Source: CAZEQK01 sp964514395 | Lineage (GTDB): Bacteria; Bacillota; Bacilli; Tepidibacillales; Tepidibacillaceae | DNA length: 64,000 nucleotides | Direction: 5' to 3' | Assembly: GCA_964514395.1 (NCBI GenBank) | Contig: CAZEQK010000011.1 | Location: 1 to 64,000 of the forward strand | Part shown: positions 8,874-17,586 of the stretch, in pieces | Layout of the letters: each line of letters starts with the position of its first letter | Numbering within the stretch: the first letter of the stretch is position 1 | Position numbers and translations under genes: made by a program | Notes under the pieces: model-generated | Database searches by the model: none | What the model saw: the letters and a program-made list of their open reading frames with translations, nothing else | Told to the model about the DNA's origin: nothing

Positions 8874-9536
8874 ATGGCAAATCCAAGACAGATATTTGAT
8901 TCTTTGTTACAAGAATTAAAAGAAAAATTACTAACAATGAGCGGATTAGTTGAAAAAGCCCTTTATGATAGTGTTAAATCCCTTAAGGATTTAGATGTCA
9001 ATCTAGCTAATAGGGTGATTGAGTTAGATAATAAGGTAGACAATTTAGAAATGGAAATAGATGAGCTTGCTTTAAAATTGATTGCTACGCAACAGCCAGT
9101 AGCTAAGGATCTTAGAAAAATTGTTTCAGCAATAAAAATTGCTAGTGACTTAGAACGAGTGGCAGACTTATCGGTGAATATTGCCAAAGTAACAAGAAGA
9201 CTTGAGGGGCAGAAATTAATTGCACCTTTGGTTGATATTCCAAATATGGTAGAAGTGGCAAAAAAAATGTTGAGAATTAGTATTGATGCTTATATTAATG
9301 AGGAAATTACCAAGGCTAAAAATTTGGCTGAGATGGACGATATAATCGATCATACCTATAAAGCGGTATTGAATGAACTGATAGAATATATGGTAAGTGA
9401 TCCATCAACAATTAATCAAGGTCAATTACTTGGTTTTGCGGCAAGGTATATAGAACGAATTGCTGATCATATTACAAACATTGGAGAAAGTGTTATTTAT
9501 CTTGTTACAGGAGAAAGGCCAGATTTGAATGATTAA
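8874..9536 (+). CDS. phoU: Phosphate signalling regulator PhoU (second copy)
   Basis: Paralogue of the first PhoU, 220 residues, roughly three quarters identical by eye, with both metal-binding motifs intact (IASDLERVADLSVNIAKVTRR and RYIERIADHITNIGE). The start ATG 8874 has AGGAGG upstream. It is separated from the operon by a terminator, a Pho-box-like repeat and the dispersed element, so it may be expressed independently. A terminator shared with the convergent reductase follows. The reason for keeping two PhoU proteins is not evident. Confidence 0.92.
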   Translation: MANPRQIFDSLLQELKEKLLTMSGLVEKALYDSVKSLKDLDVNLANRVIELDNKVDNLEMEIDELALKLIATQQPVAKDLRKIVSAIKIASDLERVADLSVNIAKVTRRLEGQKLIAPLVDIPNMVEVAKKMLRISIDAYINEEITKAKNLAEMDDIIDHTYKAVLNELIEYMVSDPSTINQGQLLGFAARYIERIADHITNIGESVIYLVTGERPDLND

Positions 9537-9540
9537 ATAA

Positions 9541-9575
9541 AAAGAATCCCATAGAAAAAGGGGATTCTTTTTTTG
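9541..9575. terminator. Bidirectional terminator between phoU and the aldo/keto reductase
   Basis: A 10-bp stem (AAAGAATCCC / GGGATTCTTT) with T on the plus side and A-rich sequence on the other can stop transcripts from both convergent genes. Confidence 0.85.
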
Positions 9576-9577
9576 AG

Positions 9578-10567
9578 TTATTTGCGAATAGGTGGTGCCA
9601 TAAATTCGGGCCCAATAGGATTTTGAATAGTTTCCTCTACGATTTGATTAATAACCAAAATATCATGTTCTGTTAGTTGCCAACCCATTATATCCTTCAC
9701 TTCCTCTAATTGCTCAGGTTTACGTGCTCCCCATAAGCCAATACTACTTCCAGGCTGATCTAGAAGCCACCGAACTGCTAGGTGAATAACACGCTTATTA
9801 TAATGCTCCTTTGCCCACGCATCTAATTTTTCTACAGCTTCTAAATATTGGTGATAGCGGTTGGGTTGGAATTTTGGATCTGATTTACGTAAATCATCAC
9901 CAGTGAATACCGTATCTTTTTTCATTCTGCTACTTAATAGCCCCCGACAAAGGCTACCATACATAAGGGTTGTTATATTATTTTTTTCACAATAAGGAAG
10001 TATATCCTGTTCAATTTCACGCTCAAATAAATTATAAGGTGGCTGATTTGTGTGCAAAGGGGCAGCTTGACGAAAAGCATCCATTTGACTTGGTGAAAAA
10101 TTACTAACACCTATCGACCGAATTTTACCGTCTTTATATAACTGATATAGGGTTTCTGCAGTTTCATCTATTTCCGTAAGTGGATCAGGCCAATGAACCT
10201 GGTAAATATCAATATAGTCAGTTTGTAAGCGTCTAAGAGAATCATCTATTTCCTTCATAATTCGATCTTTAGATGTATTTCGATGTACTTTTCCATCAAT
10301 CCACTCTAAGCCGACCTTAGTAGCAATGACAATTTTTTCACGACCCCCGTAAGCTTTAACTGCTTTGCCTACAATTTCTTCTGAAGTGCCAAAACCATAA
10401 ACAGGCGCAGTGTCTATTAGGTTTATACTTCGATCTAGTGCGGAATGAATGGTTTTAATTGATAATTCCTCATCAGTACCACCCCACATCCAACCTCCAA
10501 TCGCCCATGTTCCTAAGCCAATCCTAGAAGCTTTAATATTTGTATTTGCTATTTCTATATACTCCAT
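9578..10567 (-). CDS. Aldo/keto reductase
   Basis: NADPH-dependent aldo/keto reductase, 329 residues, close in style to Bacillus IolS/YhdN-type proteins. The catalytic tetrad is visible: Asp and Tyr in DTAPVYG, Lys in IATKVG and His in YQVHWPD. The SIGVSNFS phosphate/cofactor segment is also present. It starts at the ATG ending at 10567 with AGGAGG upstream. Transcribed alone on the minus strand, divergent from the T-box-thrS unit and convergent with phoU. The substrate cannot be predicted. Confidence 0.88.
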   Translation of the reverse strand: MEYIEIANTNIKASRIGLGTWAIGGWMWGGTDEELSIKTIHSALDRSINLIDTAPVYGFGTSEEIVGKAVKAYGGREKIVIATKVGLEWIDGKVHRNTSKDRIMKEIDDSLRRLQTDYIDIYQVHWPDPLTEIDETAETLYQLYKDGKIRSIGVSNFSPSQMDAFRQAAPLHTNQPPYNLFEREIEQDILPYCEKNNITTLMYGSLCRGLLSSRMKKDTVFTGDDLRKSDPKFQPNRYHQYLEAVEKLDAWAKEHYNKRVIHLAVRWLLDQPGSSIGLWGARKPEQLEEVKDIMGWQLTEHDILVINQIVEETIQNPIGPEFMAPPIRK

Positions 10568-10789
10568 AAAAACCTCCTACATAATGTATTCAGATTAAAG
10601 CTTTACATCATAAGTATAAATACAAACTTCCTTTGAGTAAAATGGAAGGTGTAGAAAACGATATATTTAGTAAAAGTCAACTAAAAAAGAAAAGTTATTC
10701 TATATTATTTCAAGATTTCCTTGACTTTATGAAGCAACGTTTTTATAATTATGAATATTATGATGAAATATAATTAACATATTGATATG

Positions 10790-11044
10790 ACCAGATCAAT
10801 GATGAGGACATGAGTAATCAATAACCAGTTTGAAGAGAGAGAATTCATTGGCTGAAAAATTCTCAACCAGGTTTGATTATTTACCACCTTTGAGAAATAA
10901 TGATGAACAGTGTAACTTAAAGTAATCATTATCGGGAGAACCCGTTATCATTTTAGAGAGACAACTAGTGCTTGATTGTCTAGTTGGCTGAATTTGGGTG
11001 GAACCACGACACTATCGTCCCAGGGATGATGAGTGTCTTTTTTA
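10790..11044 (+). promoter_or_regulatory. T-box riboswitch (threonine) upstream of thrS
   Basis: The leader contains the T-box sequence GGGTGGAACCACGAC (10996-11010) that binds the tRNA acceptor end, and a terminator stem (GACACTATCGTCC with GGATGATGAGTGTC, 11008-11036) followed by T. Upstream is a stem I with GAGGACATGAGTA and AGAGAGAG elements, and a likely specifier ACC at 10883-10885, a threonine codon. Uncharged tRNA-Thr would favour the antiterminator and thrS expression. Confidence 0.9.
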
Positions 11045-11118
11045 TTTGAAATAAACATCGCTAGAGTCAATTGCAATTTTTCGGATGTTTTAAAAAACAA
11101 AATGAAGGAGTGATTTTA

Positions 11119-13038
11119 ATGGAAAAAATTAAAGTAACTTTCCCAGATGGATCAGTAAAGGAGTTTACAAAGGGAGTTACCACTGAAGATATTGCTGGTT
11201 CCATCAGCACAAGCCTAAAGAAGAAAGCAGTTGCAGGAAAGGTGAATGGGAAAGTTATTGATCTATATTCGCCGATAAATGAGGATGCTACTGTCGAAGT
11301 TGTTACTTTAGACAGTGAGGATGGATTAGAGGTATATCGTCATAGCTCTGCTCATTTGCTAGCCCATGCTATTCATCGTTTATATCCAGGAACAAAGTTT
11401 GGTATTGGGCCTGTTATTGAAGATGGTTTCTACTATGATATGGATTTACCAGAATCTTTCTCACCAGATGATTTGGTGAAAATTGAGAAGGAAATGAGAA
11501 GAATCATTAAAGAAGATATAAAAATCAATCGTAGGGTAGTTTCGCGAGCTGAAGCGATTGATATTTTTGAAAAAATTGGGGATGAATTAAAATTAGAAAT
11601 CATTAGAGACCTACCTGAGGATGCTGAGATATCAATATATGAACAGGGCGATTTCTTTGATTTATGTAGAGGACCCCATTTACCGTCTACAGGTAAAATA
11701 AAATCCTTGAAATTACTAAGTGTAGCAGGTGCATATTGGCGTGGAGATTCAGATCGTCAAATGCTGCAACGTATCTATGGTACATCCTTTATTAAGGAAA
11801 AGGATTTAGAGGATCATTTGCATTATTTAGAAGAAGCGAAAAAACGTGATCATCGTAAATTAGGAAAAGAGTTAGAATTATTCATGTTTTCAGAAGAGGC
11901 TCCAGGAATGCCGTTTTACTTGGAAAATGGAATGATCATCCGTAATGAACTAGAAAAGTTTTCGAGAGAACTACAAGAAAAGACTGAATATAAAGAAGTA
12001 CGTACTCCATTAGTAATGAACCAGAGACTTTGGGAGCAATCTGGACATTGGGATCATTACAAAGAAAATATGTATTTTACAGAGGTTGATAATGTGAAAT
12101 TTGCTTTAAAGCCAATGAACTGCCCAGGTCATATGCTAATATATAAGAACAAGCTCCATTCCTATCGTGATTTGCCACTAAGAATAGCAGAGTTTGGTCA
12201 GGTGCATCGCCATGAGCTATCAGGAGCACTAAATGGTATGATGCGTGTTCGTACATTTACTCAGGATGATTCTCATATCTTTGTTAGGCCAGATCAAATA
12301 GAGGGAGAAATCAAAGGTGTTATTGATTTAATCGAGATCATTTATGAGGTTTTTGGATTCGATTTTAAGGTTGAGTTATCGACAAGACCCGAGGATTCTA
12401 TGGGAGCTAATGAACTATGGGATCAAGCTGAAACAGCACTTAAGAACGTATTAGACAGCTTAGAGATGGATTATACAATCAATGAAGGTGATGGTGCCTT
12501 CTATGGTCCGAAAATAGATTTTCACATTCTTGATGCGCTTAAGCGTAGCTGGCAATTGGCAACCATTCAATTAGATTTCCAAATGCCTGAAAAGTTTGAT
12601 CTAACTTACGTTGGAGAAGATAATCAACGCTATCGTCCCGTGGTTATTCACCGAGCAATCATGGGTTCTATTGATCGTTTTGTTGGAATCATCACAGAAC
12701 ACTATGCAGGAGCATTTCCAACTTGGTTGGCACCAGTACAGGCTAAATTGTTACCCATTGCTGAGCCACATCATGCATTTGCAAAGGAAGTTAAAAAACG
12801 CATGGAAGAAGCAGGTATTAGAGTACAATTAGATGAACGAAACGAAAAAATCGGATATAAAATTCGGGAAGCACAGCTACAGAAGGTGCCATACATGCTA
12901 GTGATTGGTGATAAAGAGGTAGAAAAGCAAGCACTCTCTCTTCGTAAGCGTGGATACGGAGATTTAGGTGCTCAACCGGTATCTGAGGTAATGAAACAAA
13001 TTATCGAAGAAATTGAAAACAAGACACCTAATGCATAA
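11119..13038 (+). CDS. thrS: Threonyl-tRNA synthetase
   Basis: Class II aminoacyl-tRNA synthetase charging tRNA-Thr, 639 residues. Domains in order are TGS (MEKIKVTFPDGS), the second editing domain with HSSAHLLAHA, the catalytic core with motif 2 (FGQVHRHELSGALNGMMRVRTF) and zinc ligands (PMNCPGH), and the C-terminal anticodon-binding domain. I start at ATG 11119, which has AAGGAG upstream, instead of the longer frame from 11071, which adds residues outside the family. Controlled by the T-box leader. No clear intrinsic terminator follows. Confidence 0.96.
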   Translation: MEKIKVTFPDGSVKEFTKGVTTEDIAGSISTSLKKKAVAGKVNGKVIDLYSPINEDATVEVVTLDSEDGLEVYRHSSAHLLAHAIHRLYPGTKFGIGPVIEDGFYYDMDLPESFSPDDLVKIEKEMRRIIKEDIKINRRVVSRAEAIDIFEKIGDELKLEIIRDLPEDAEISIYEQGDFFDLCRGPHLPSTGKIKSLKLLSVAGAYWRGDSDRQMLQRIYGTSFIKEKDLEDHLHYLEEAKKRDHRKLGKELELFMFSEEAPGMPFYLENGMIIRNELEKFSRELQEKTEYKEVRTPLVMNQRLWEQSGHWDHYKENMYFTEVDNVKFALKPMNCPGHMLIYKNKLHSYRDLPLRIAEFGQVHRHELSGALNGMMRVRTFTQDDSHIFVRPDQIEGEIKGVIDLIEIIYEVFGFDFKVELSTRPEDSMGANELWDQAETALKNVLDSLEMDYTINEGDGAFYGPKIDFHILDALKRSWQLATIQLDFQMPEKFDLTYVGEDNQRYRPVVIHRAIMGSIDRFVGIITEHYAGAFPTWLAPVQAKLLPIAEPHHAFAKEVKKRMEEAGIRVQLDERNEKIGYKIREAQLQKVPYMLVIGDKEVEKQALSLRKRGYGDLGAQPVSEVMKQIIEEIENKTPNA

Positions 13039-13130
13039 AAAATGGCCCTCGCATGATATCGTGCTTAACCAATCGGCTCCTAATTTATGAGCATTAAAAA
13101 AAAATTTTAAAGCTTATTAAAACTAAGTGT

Positions 13131-13160
13131 TTGACAATAGTTAATCTAGTGTGCTATTAT
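13131..13160 (+). promoter_or_regulatory. Sigma-A-type promoter of the infC operon
   Basis: TTGACA at 13131-13136 and TATTAT at 13155-13160 are separated by 18 bases. It lies just before the L20-type leader. Confidence 0.7.
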
Positions 13161-13169
13161 TACTTAGTA

Positions 13170-13300
13170 CTTTTATTATGGATAATCAAAGAAGAAGCGC
13201 CCGCTTCTCACCTAATTGACTTTTGTTGATGGGTTTAATAAGATAACATTCATTTGTTACTGAATGCTAAAGTGTGGGCGCTATATGCCTACACTTTTTT
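13170..13300 (+). promoter_or_regulatory. L20-type leader with attenuator (infC-rpmI-rplT operon)
   Basis: A terminator hairpin (AAGTGTGGGC, 13270-13279, with GCCTACACTT, 13287-13296, then T) is preceded by GAAGCGCCCGCTTC. The GCGCCC of that segment can pair instead with GGGCGC of the terminator. This matches the known L20 leader arrangement of Bacillus, where free ribosomal protein L20 promotes termination before infC. Confidence 0.75.
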
Positions 13301-13335
13301 ATTTACATCCATAATTTTATCGGAGGTGGCAAGTT

Positions 13336-13842
13336 ATTACAAAGGAACATTTAATCAATGAAGATATTCGCGCTCGTGAAGTTCGTGTAGTTGGTCCAGA
13401 GGGTGAGCAGATTGGGATTATTCCGCTAAAAGAAGCATTAAAGTTAGCTGAAGAAAAAAATCTTGATTTAGTAAATGTAGCTCCTACAGCTAAACCTCCC
13501 GTATGTCGAGTTATGGACTATGGTAAGTTTAGATATGAGCAAAGTAAAAAAGAAAAAGAAGCGCGAAAACATCAAAAGATTATTAACACCAAAGAAATTA
13601 GACTAAGCCCAACCATTGAAGAAAACGATTTTCAAACAAAGCTACGCAGTGCAGTTAAATTTATTAATGCTGGTGACAAAGTGAAATGTACTGTCCGCTT
13701 TCGTGGTCGTCAAATCACTCACAATAGTATTGGTGAGAAGCTATTAAACCGCCTTGCAAAAGAGATTGAAGATATAGCAGTAGTTGAGCGTAGACCTAAA
13801 CTAGAGGGTCGTAATATGATTATGATATTGGGACCTAAATAA
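13336..13842 (+). CDS. infC: Translation initiation factor IF-3, AUU start codon
   Basis: IF-3 controls start-site selection on the 30S subunit. The frame, read from ATT at 13336, encodes 168 residues, the usual Bacillus length, beginning (M)TKEHLINEDIRAREVRVVG and continuing through the interdomain linker (MDYGKFRYEQSKKEKEARK) to the C-terminal domain ending RNMIMILGPK. No ATG, GTG or TTG exists between the upstream in-frame stop (13312) and the conserved N-terminus. GGAGGTGG sits six bases before the ATT. AUU starts on infC are a known device for autoregulation, because IF-3 rejects non-standard start codons. Starting at the internal ATG 13513 would delete the N-terminal domain. Confidence 0.95.
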   Translation: MTKEHLINEDIRAREVRVVGPEGEQIGIIPLKEALKLAEEKNLDLVNVAPTAKPPVCRVMDYGKFRYEQSKKEKEARKHQKIINTKEIRLSPTIEENDFQTKLRSAVKFINAGDKVKCTVRFRGRQITHNSIGEKLLNRLAKEIEDIAVVERRPKLEGRNMIMILGPK

Positions 13843-13924
13843 ATCTATTAAATGATTTTATGTTTATTTTAAAAAAATGATCATATCAAGTAATGAATAT
13901 GATATACAGATTGGAGGAATAGAC

Positions 13925-14122
13925 ATGCCAAAAATGAAAACACATCGTGGTTCAGCTAAGCGTTTTAAGAAAACAGGTAGTGGTAAACTTAAAAGAAATC
14001 ATGCATATACAAGTCACATATTAGAGAGTAAATCACCAAAACGTAAGCGTAACCTACGTAAGGGTAGTATCGTTAGTAAAGGTGACCAAAAACGCATTAA
14101 TCAAATGGTAACTTATCTATAA
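13925..14122 (+). CDS. rpmI: 50S ribosomal protein L35
   Basis: L35, 65 residues, strongly basic, with the family start PKMKTHRGSAKRFKKTGSGK. The ATG at 13925 has TTGGAGGAA upstream and gives the normal length; an in-frame ATG at 13877 would add 16 unrelated residues. Second gene of infC-rpmI-rplT. Confidence 0.96.
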   Translation: MPKMKTHRGSAKRFKKTGSGKLKRNHAYTSHILESKSPKRKRNLRKGSIVSKGDQKRINQMVTYL

Positions 14123-14150
14123 TATAGTTCCGCAATAGGAGGGATTAGAC

Positions 14151-14510
14151 ATGCCAAGAGTAAAAGGTGGATATGTTAGTCGACGTCGTCGTAAAAAAGT
14201 ATTAAAGCTTGCTAAAGGTTATTTCGGTTCTAAACACCGTTTATTTAAAACTGCAAATGCTCAAGTCATGAAATCATTATTATATGCTTATCGTGACCGT
14301 CGTCAGCGTAAACGTGATTTCCGTAAATTATGGATTGCAAGAATTAATGCTGCAGCACGTATGAATGGAATTTCATATAGTAAGCTAATGTATGGATTGA
14401 AGCAAGCAGGAGTGGATATTAATCGTAAAATGCTAGCAGATTTAGCAGTCAATGATCAAAAGGGATTTAAAGATCTTGCTGAATTAGCAAAAGGTAAAAT
14501 TAACGCTTAA
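14151..14510 (+). CDS. rplT: 50S ribosomal protein L20
   Basis: L20, 119 residues, early assembly protein of the large subunit and likely feedback regulator of this operon through the leader at 13170-13300. The basic N-terminus PRVKGGYVSRRRRKKVLKLAKGYFG is characteristic. ATG 14151 follows AGGAGG. A terminator at 14543-14565 ends the operon. Confidence 0.97.
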   Translation: MPRVKGGYVSRRRRKKVLKLAKGYFGSKHRLFKTANAQVMKSLLYAYRDRRQRKRDFRKLWIARINAAARMNGISYSKLMYGLKQAGVDINRKMLADLAVNDQKGFKDLAELAKGKINA

Positions 14511-14542
14511 TTGTCTGCTGTTGAACATAATAAATCAATGAA

Positions 14543-14565
14543 AACACCCAAAAGGGTGTTTTTTT
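14543..14565 (+). terminator. Intrinsic terminator after rplT
   Basis: A 7-bp stem (AACACCC / GGGTGTT) and a 4-nt loop are followed by seven T. Confidence 0.9.
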
Positions 14566-14601
14566 GGCATCATATTAAAATGTAAAAAGGATGAAATTGA
14601 A

Positions 14602-16344
14602 ATGAAAATTATTTTAAGCACATTAAATGCTAAATATATCCATTCCTCCTTGGCCTTGCGTTATATAAAATCATTTAGTGAGGTAGATTTTAGTGATATA
14701 GAAATAGTCGAATATTCAATTAATGAACCAATAATGAACATGGTGAGTGATATTTATAATAAAGCACCCGATGTAATCGGTTTTTCTTGTTACATATGGA
14801 ATATCGAGGAGACTATTAAGCTAATAAGACTAATGAAGAAGGTGATGCCAAGAGTAAAAATGATTGTTGGTGGTCCAGAAGTAACCTATGACATCGATTA
14901 CTGGCTTCATCGTGTTAAAGAGATTGACTTTATTGTTTATGGTGAAGGAGAAGCTACATTTAAACATTTAATAAATGTAATCAAGAGCCAAGGCAATCTA
15001 AAAAATGTTACTGGTATAGCATATCTCTCCAATGAAAGGGTAATTATCAATCCACCTCGTGAAAAGCTGGAATTAGATATGATACCAAGCCCATATAATG
15101 ATTCTAATGATTTAGAATCACTAACCGATAAAATTGTCTATTTTGAAGCGAGTAGAGGCTGCCCTTTTTCTTGTGCTTATTGTTTATCTTCAATCGAAAC
15201 AGGCGTGAGATATTTTAGTATAGAAAGGGTAAAAGAAGACTTATTAAGGTTAATTAAACGTGGAGTAAAAATCATAAAATTCGTGGATAGAACCTTTAAT
15301 ATTCACAAAAAGTTTGCGTTAGAGATTTTTCAATTCTTAATAGACAACCATGGTGGAACTATTTTTCAATTTGAGATAACAGCTGACATCATGAAGCCAG
15401 ATGTTCTTCAATTCTTAGTTGACCATGCACCAAAGCATGTTTTTCGATTTGAAATCGGCGTGCAGTCTACTAATGAAAATACAAATTCTTTAATTAATCG
15501 GAGGCAAAATTTTGAGAAATTAAGCTATACTGTGCTTAAGCTTAAAGAGAGTGGTAAAATCGATCAACACCTTGACTTAATAGCAGGTCTTCCTGAGGAG
15601 GATTATGAGTCAATTAAAAAAACGTTTAATGATGTTTTTATCTTGAGACCAGAGGAATTACAATTAGGCTTTTTAAAGCTTCTACGAGGAACTCCTATAT
15701 CATATGAAGTGAAAAAATATAATTATATCTATATGGATAAGGCGCCATATGAAATGTTACAGAATAATACGCTTTCCTTTGATGATGTGATTCGAATAAA
15801 GCGAGTCGAAGATATATTAGAAAAATATTGGAACTCCCATAAATTTGATTATACGGTGGAATATCTGATAAGCCACGAATTTACTAGCCCATTTGATTTT
15901 TTTCAGGAGTTTGGTGACTACTGGGAAGGAAAGGGTTGGAACCGAATTGGTCATCAATTTGAATCATTATTTATAAGATTAAAAGAATTTTTAAGTAATC
16001 GGGATACACAAAGGATTGAATTGATTTTTGACCTTATGAAGATAGACTATTTTCTACATCATAAATATAAGCCACGGAATATTTGGTGGGATTTTAAAAT
16101 GAATAAACAGGAGCAAACAGCAATATTGAAGGAATTAATAGAAAACCCAGTATCAGAAGATTTTATAGCGCTACAGTTAAATGAAAAAAACATTCATAAG
16201 CATATTATGATTGATATGTTAGAGTACGATCTAGAAAAATTCTTTCTAGAAAATCAGATTCAAAAACAGAAGACACTTTTTATTATTTATTATCATGCAC
16301 CAAATAAACCGATGTATTTTTTTAAAAAAATCAATTCTAAATAA
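14602..16344 (+). CDS. B12-binding-domain radical SAM protein (DUF4080 type)
   Basis: A 580-residue protein with an N-terminal cobalamin-binding-like Rossmann domain (about 1-135), then a radical SAM domain with C187-x3-C191-x2-C194 in ASRGCPFSCAYC, and an extended C-terminal region like DUF4080 (about 420-570). The order B12-binding plus radical SAM is typical of class B methylases and related enzymes, but the substrate of this subfamily is unknown to me. ATG 14602 follows AAAAGGATG. It is a single gene ending in a bidirectional terminator, and its neighbours give no hint of pathway. Confidence 0.8.
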   Translation: MKIILSTLNAKYIHSSLALRYIKSFSEVDFSDIEIVEYSINEPIMNMVSDIYNKAPDVIGFSCYIWNIEETIKLIRLMKKVMPRVKMIVGGPEVTYDIDYWLHRVKEIDFIVYGEGEATFKHLINVIKSQGNLKNVTGIAYLSNERVIINPPREKLELDMIPSPYNDSNDLESLTDKIVYFEASRGCPFSCAYCLSSIETGVRYFSIERVKEDLLRLIKRGVKIIKFVDRTFNIHKKFALEIFQFLIDNHGGTIFQFEITADIMKPDVLQFLVDHAPKHVFRFEIGVQSTNENTNSLINRRQNFEKLSYTVLKLKESGKIDQHLDLIAGLPEEDYESIKKTFNDVFILRPEELQLGFLKLLRGTPISYEVKKYNYIYMDKAPYEMLQNNTLSFDDVIRIKRVEDILEKYWNSHKFDYTVEYLISHEFTSPFDFFQEFGDYWEGKGWNRIGHQFESLFIRLKEFLSNRDTQRIELIFDLMKIDYFLHHKYKPRNIWWDFKMNKQEQTAILKELIENPVSEDFIALQLNEKNIHKHIMIDMLEYDLEKFFLENQIQKQKTLFIIYYHAPNKPMYFFKKINSK

Positions 16345-16378
16345 AAAAGAAGATCGCTCATACATGCGATCTTCTTTT
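16345..16378. terminator. Bidirectional terminator between convergent genes
   Basis: A perfect 13-bp stem (AAAAGAAGATCGC / GCGATCTTCTTTT) with an 8-nt loop directly follows the stop of the radical SAM gene and precedes the end of the minus-strand reductase. Confidence 0.9.
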
Positions 16379-16389
16379 ATTAGTCAAAG

Positions 16390-17421
16390 TTATTCTCCAA
16401 TGATTTTGGCAGGTTTATTATTACTATCAGCAAAAGGTTGCTGTAGTAAAGTTGCGTATTTATCTACCCACAGATTTTCAATAAATGTAATTTCTTCATT
16501 GGATAATGGGGTTTTTTCTGAAGTAGTTGCAAACTCTTCTAGATTTGTCTCGTTTGTTATATTAGGAAGTACGGTTTTAATCGCAGATCTTGCAAGGGAA
16601 AATTGTATAGCTAGTTGGCCGATCGTACGGTCCTTTTCTTTGTATAAAGGTTTAAGCTCTCTTACAGCATCAATCCCTGCTTTCATCCATTCAATTGGAC
16701 GATGATTTCGATGATCACTTTTATCAAAGTGCTTATCTGGATCATAGGAACCATCTAACAATCCAGAAGCATGGGGAACACGAACAATCAAAGAAGATTC
16801 ATTCTTATCAGCATAAGGGAAAAAGGCTCTTGCTGGATCCTGCTCAACGATATTATTAATGATTTGAACGGTGTCGAGCTTTGCTTCATCAATCGCTGCA
16901 ATTCCTTCCTTTTCCCAGCCGATGTCGGGACCGATAGCTACTCCGTATAAACGAATCTTGCCCTCTTCCTTAAAACGTTCAAGTGTTTCTAACACAACAT
17001 CACTTTGTATCGTAGACATTCTAGCGTTGTGTAACTGATATAGGTCAATATAATCTGTTTTTAATCTAGAAAGGCTATGTTCAAGAGCTTTCCTTAAATA
17101 CTCTGGACGCCAATTTTGGGGTAATTCTGAATGTCCTGTTCTTTCACCAGAAAAGGTATATATGTCATAGCCTACCTTTGTTGCAATAACAATATTATGA
17201 CGAATATCAGTTAATGCATCAGCGAGAATAGTCTCTCCCTTACCATTTCCATAAACATCTGCAGTATCATAGAAATTAATACCATAATCGTCATAGGCTG
17301 AACGAAGCAATTTTTTACCAAAATTTTCATCTGTTACACCCCACCATTTGGTGGCAACAGACCAGACTCCAAAACCAACTTCAGATACTTTTATATCATT
17401 TGCTAATTGACGGTATTTCAT
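16390..17421 (-). CDS. Aldo/keto reductase
   Basis: Second aldo/keto reductase of the window, 343 residues, only distantly similar to the one at 9578-10567. Catalytic Asp and Tyr occur in DTADVYGNG, Lys in VIATKVGYD and His in YQLHNAR. I start at the ATG ending at 17421, which has GGAGG seven bases upstream; a longer frame starting at 17472 lacks one. Divergent from the CdaR-type regulator gene. Substrate unknown. Confidence 0.87.
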   Translation of the reverse strand: MKYRQLANDIKVSEVGFGVWSVATKWWGVTDENFGKKLLRSAYDDYGINFYDTADVYGNGKGETILADALTDIRHNIVIATKVGYDIYTFSGERTGHSELPQNWRPEYLRKALEHSLSRLKTDYIDLYQLHNARMSTIQSDVVLETLERFKEEGKIRLYGVAIGPDIGWEKEGIAAIDEAKLDTVQIINNIVEQDPARAFFPYADKNESSLIVRVPHASGLLDGSYDPDKHFDKSDHRNHRPIEWMKAGIDAVRELKPLYKEKDRTIGQLAIQFSLARSAIKTVLPNITNETNLEEFATTSEKTPLSNEEITFIENLWVDKYATLLQQPFADSNNKPAKIIGE

Positions 17422-17586
17422 TTCTAAACCTCCTTGGATAATCATATTAACAACATAAAGATAGTATATCATTTAATAAGTTTAATTAGTACCTAGATCA
17501 TTCAAGAATGAGGTGGGTTAATTTATCATAGCTAGATTATAATGAACATATGGCGGTTTTATATAAGGAGAAGATGGAGGATTGAA

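Noticed and set aside
13060..13110. Possible terminator after thrS around GCATGATATCGTGC and GCTC/GAGC
   Set aside because: The stems are short and no T-run follows on the plus strand.
16295..16705. 136-codon plus-strand frame overlapping the end of the radical SAM gene and the minus-strand reductase
   Set aside because: It is the antisense shadow of a clear aldo/keto reductase, has no ribosome binding site and crosses a terminator.
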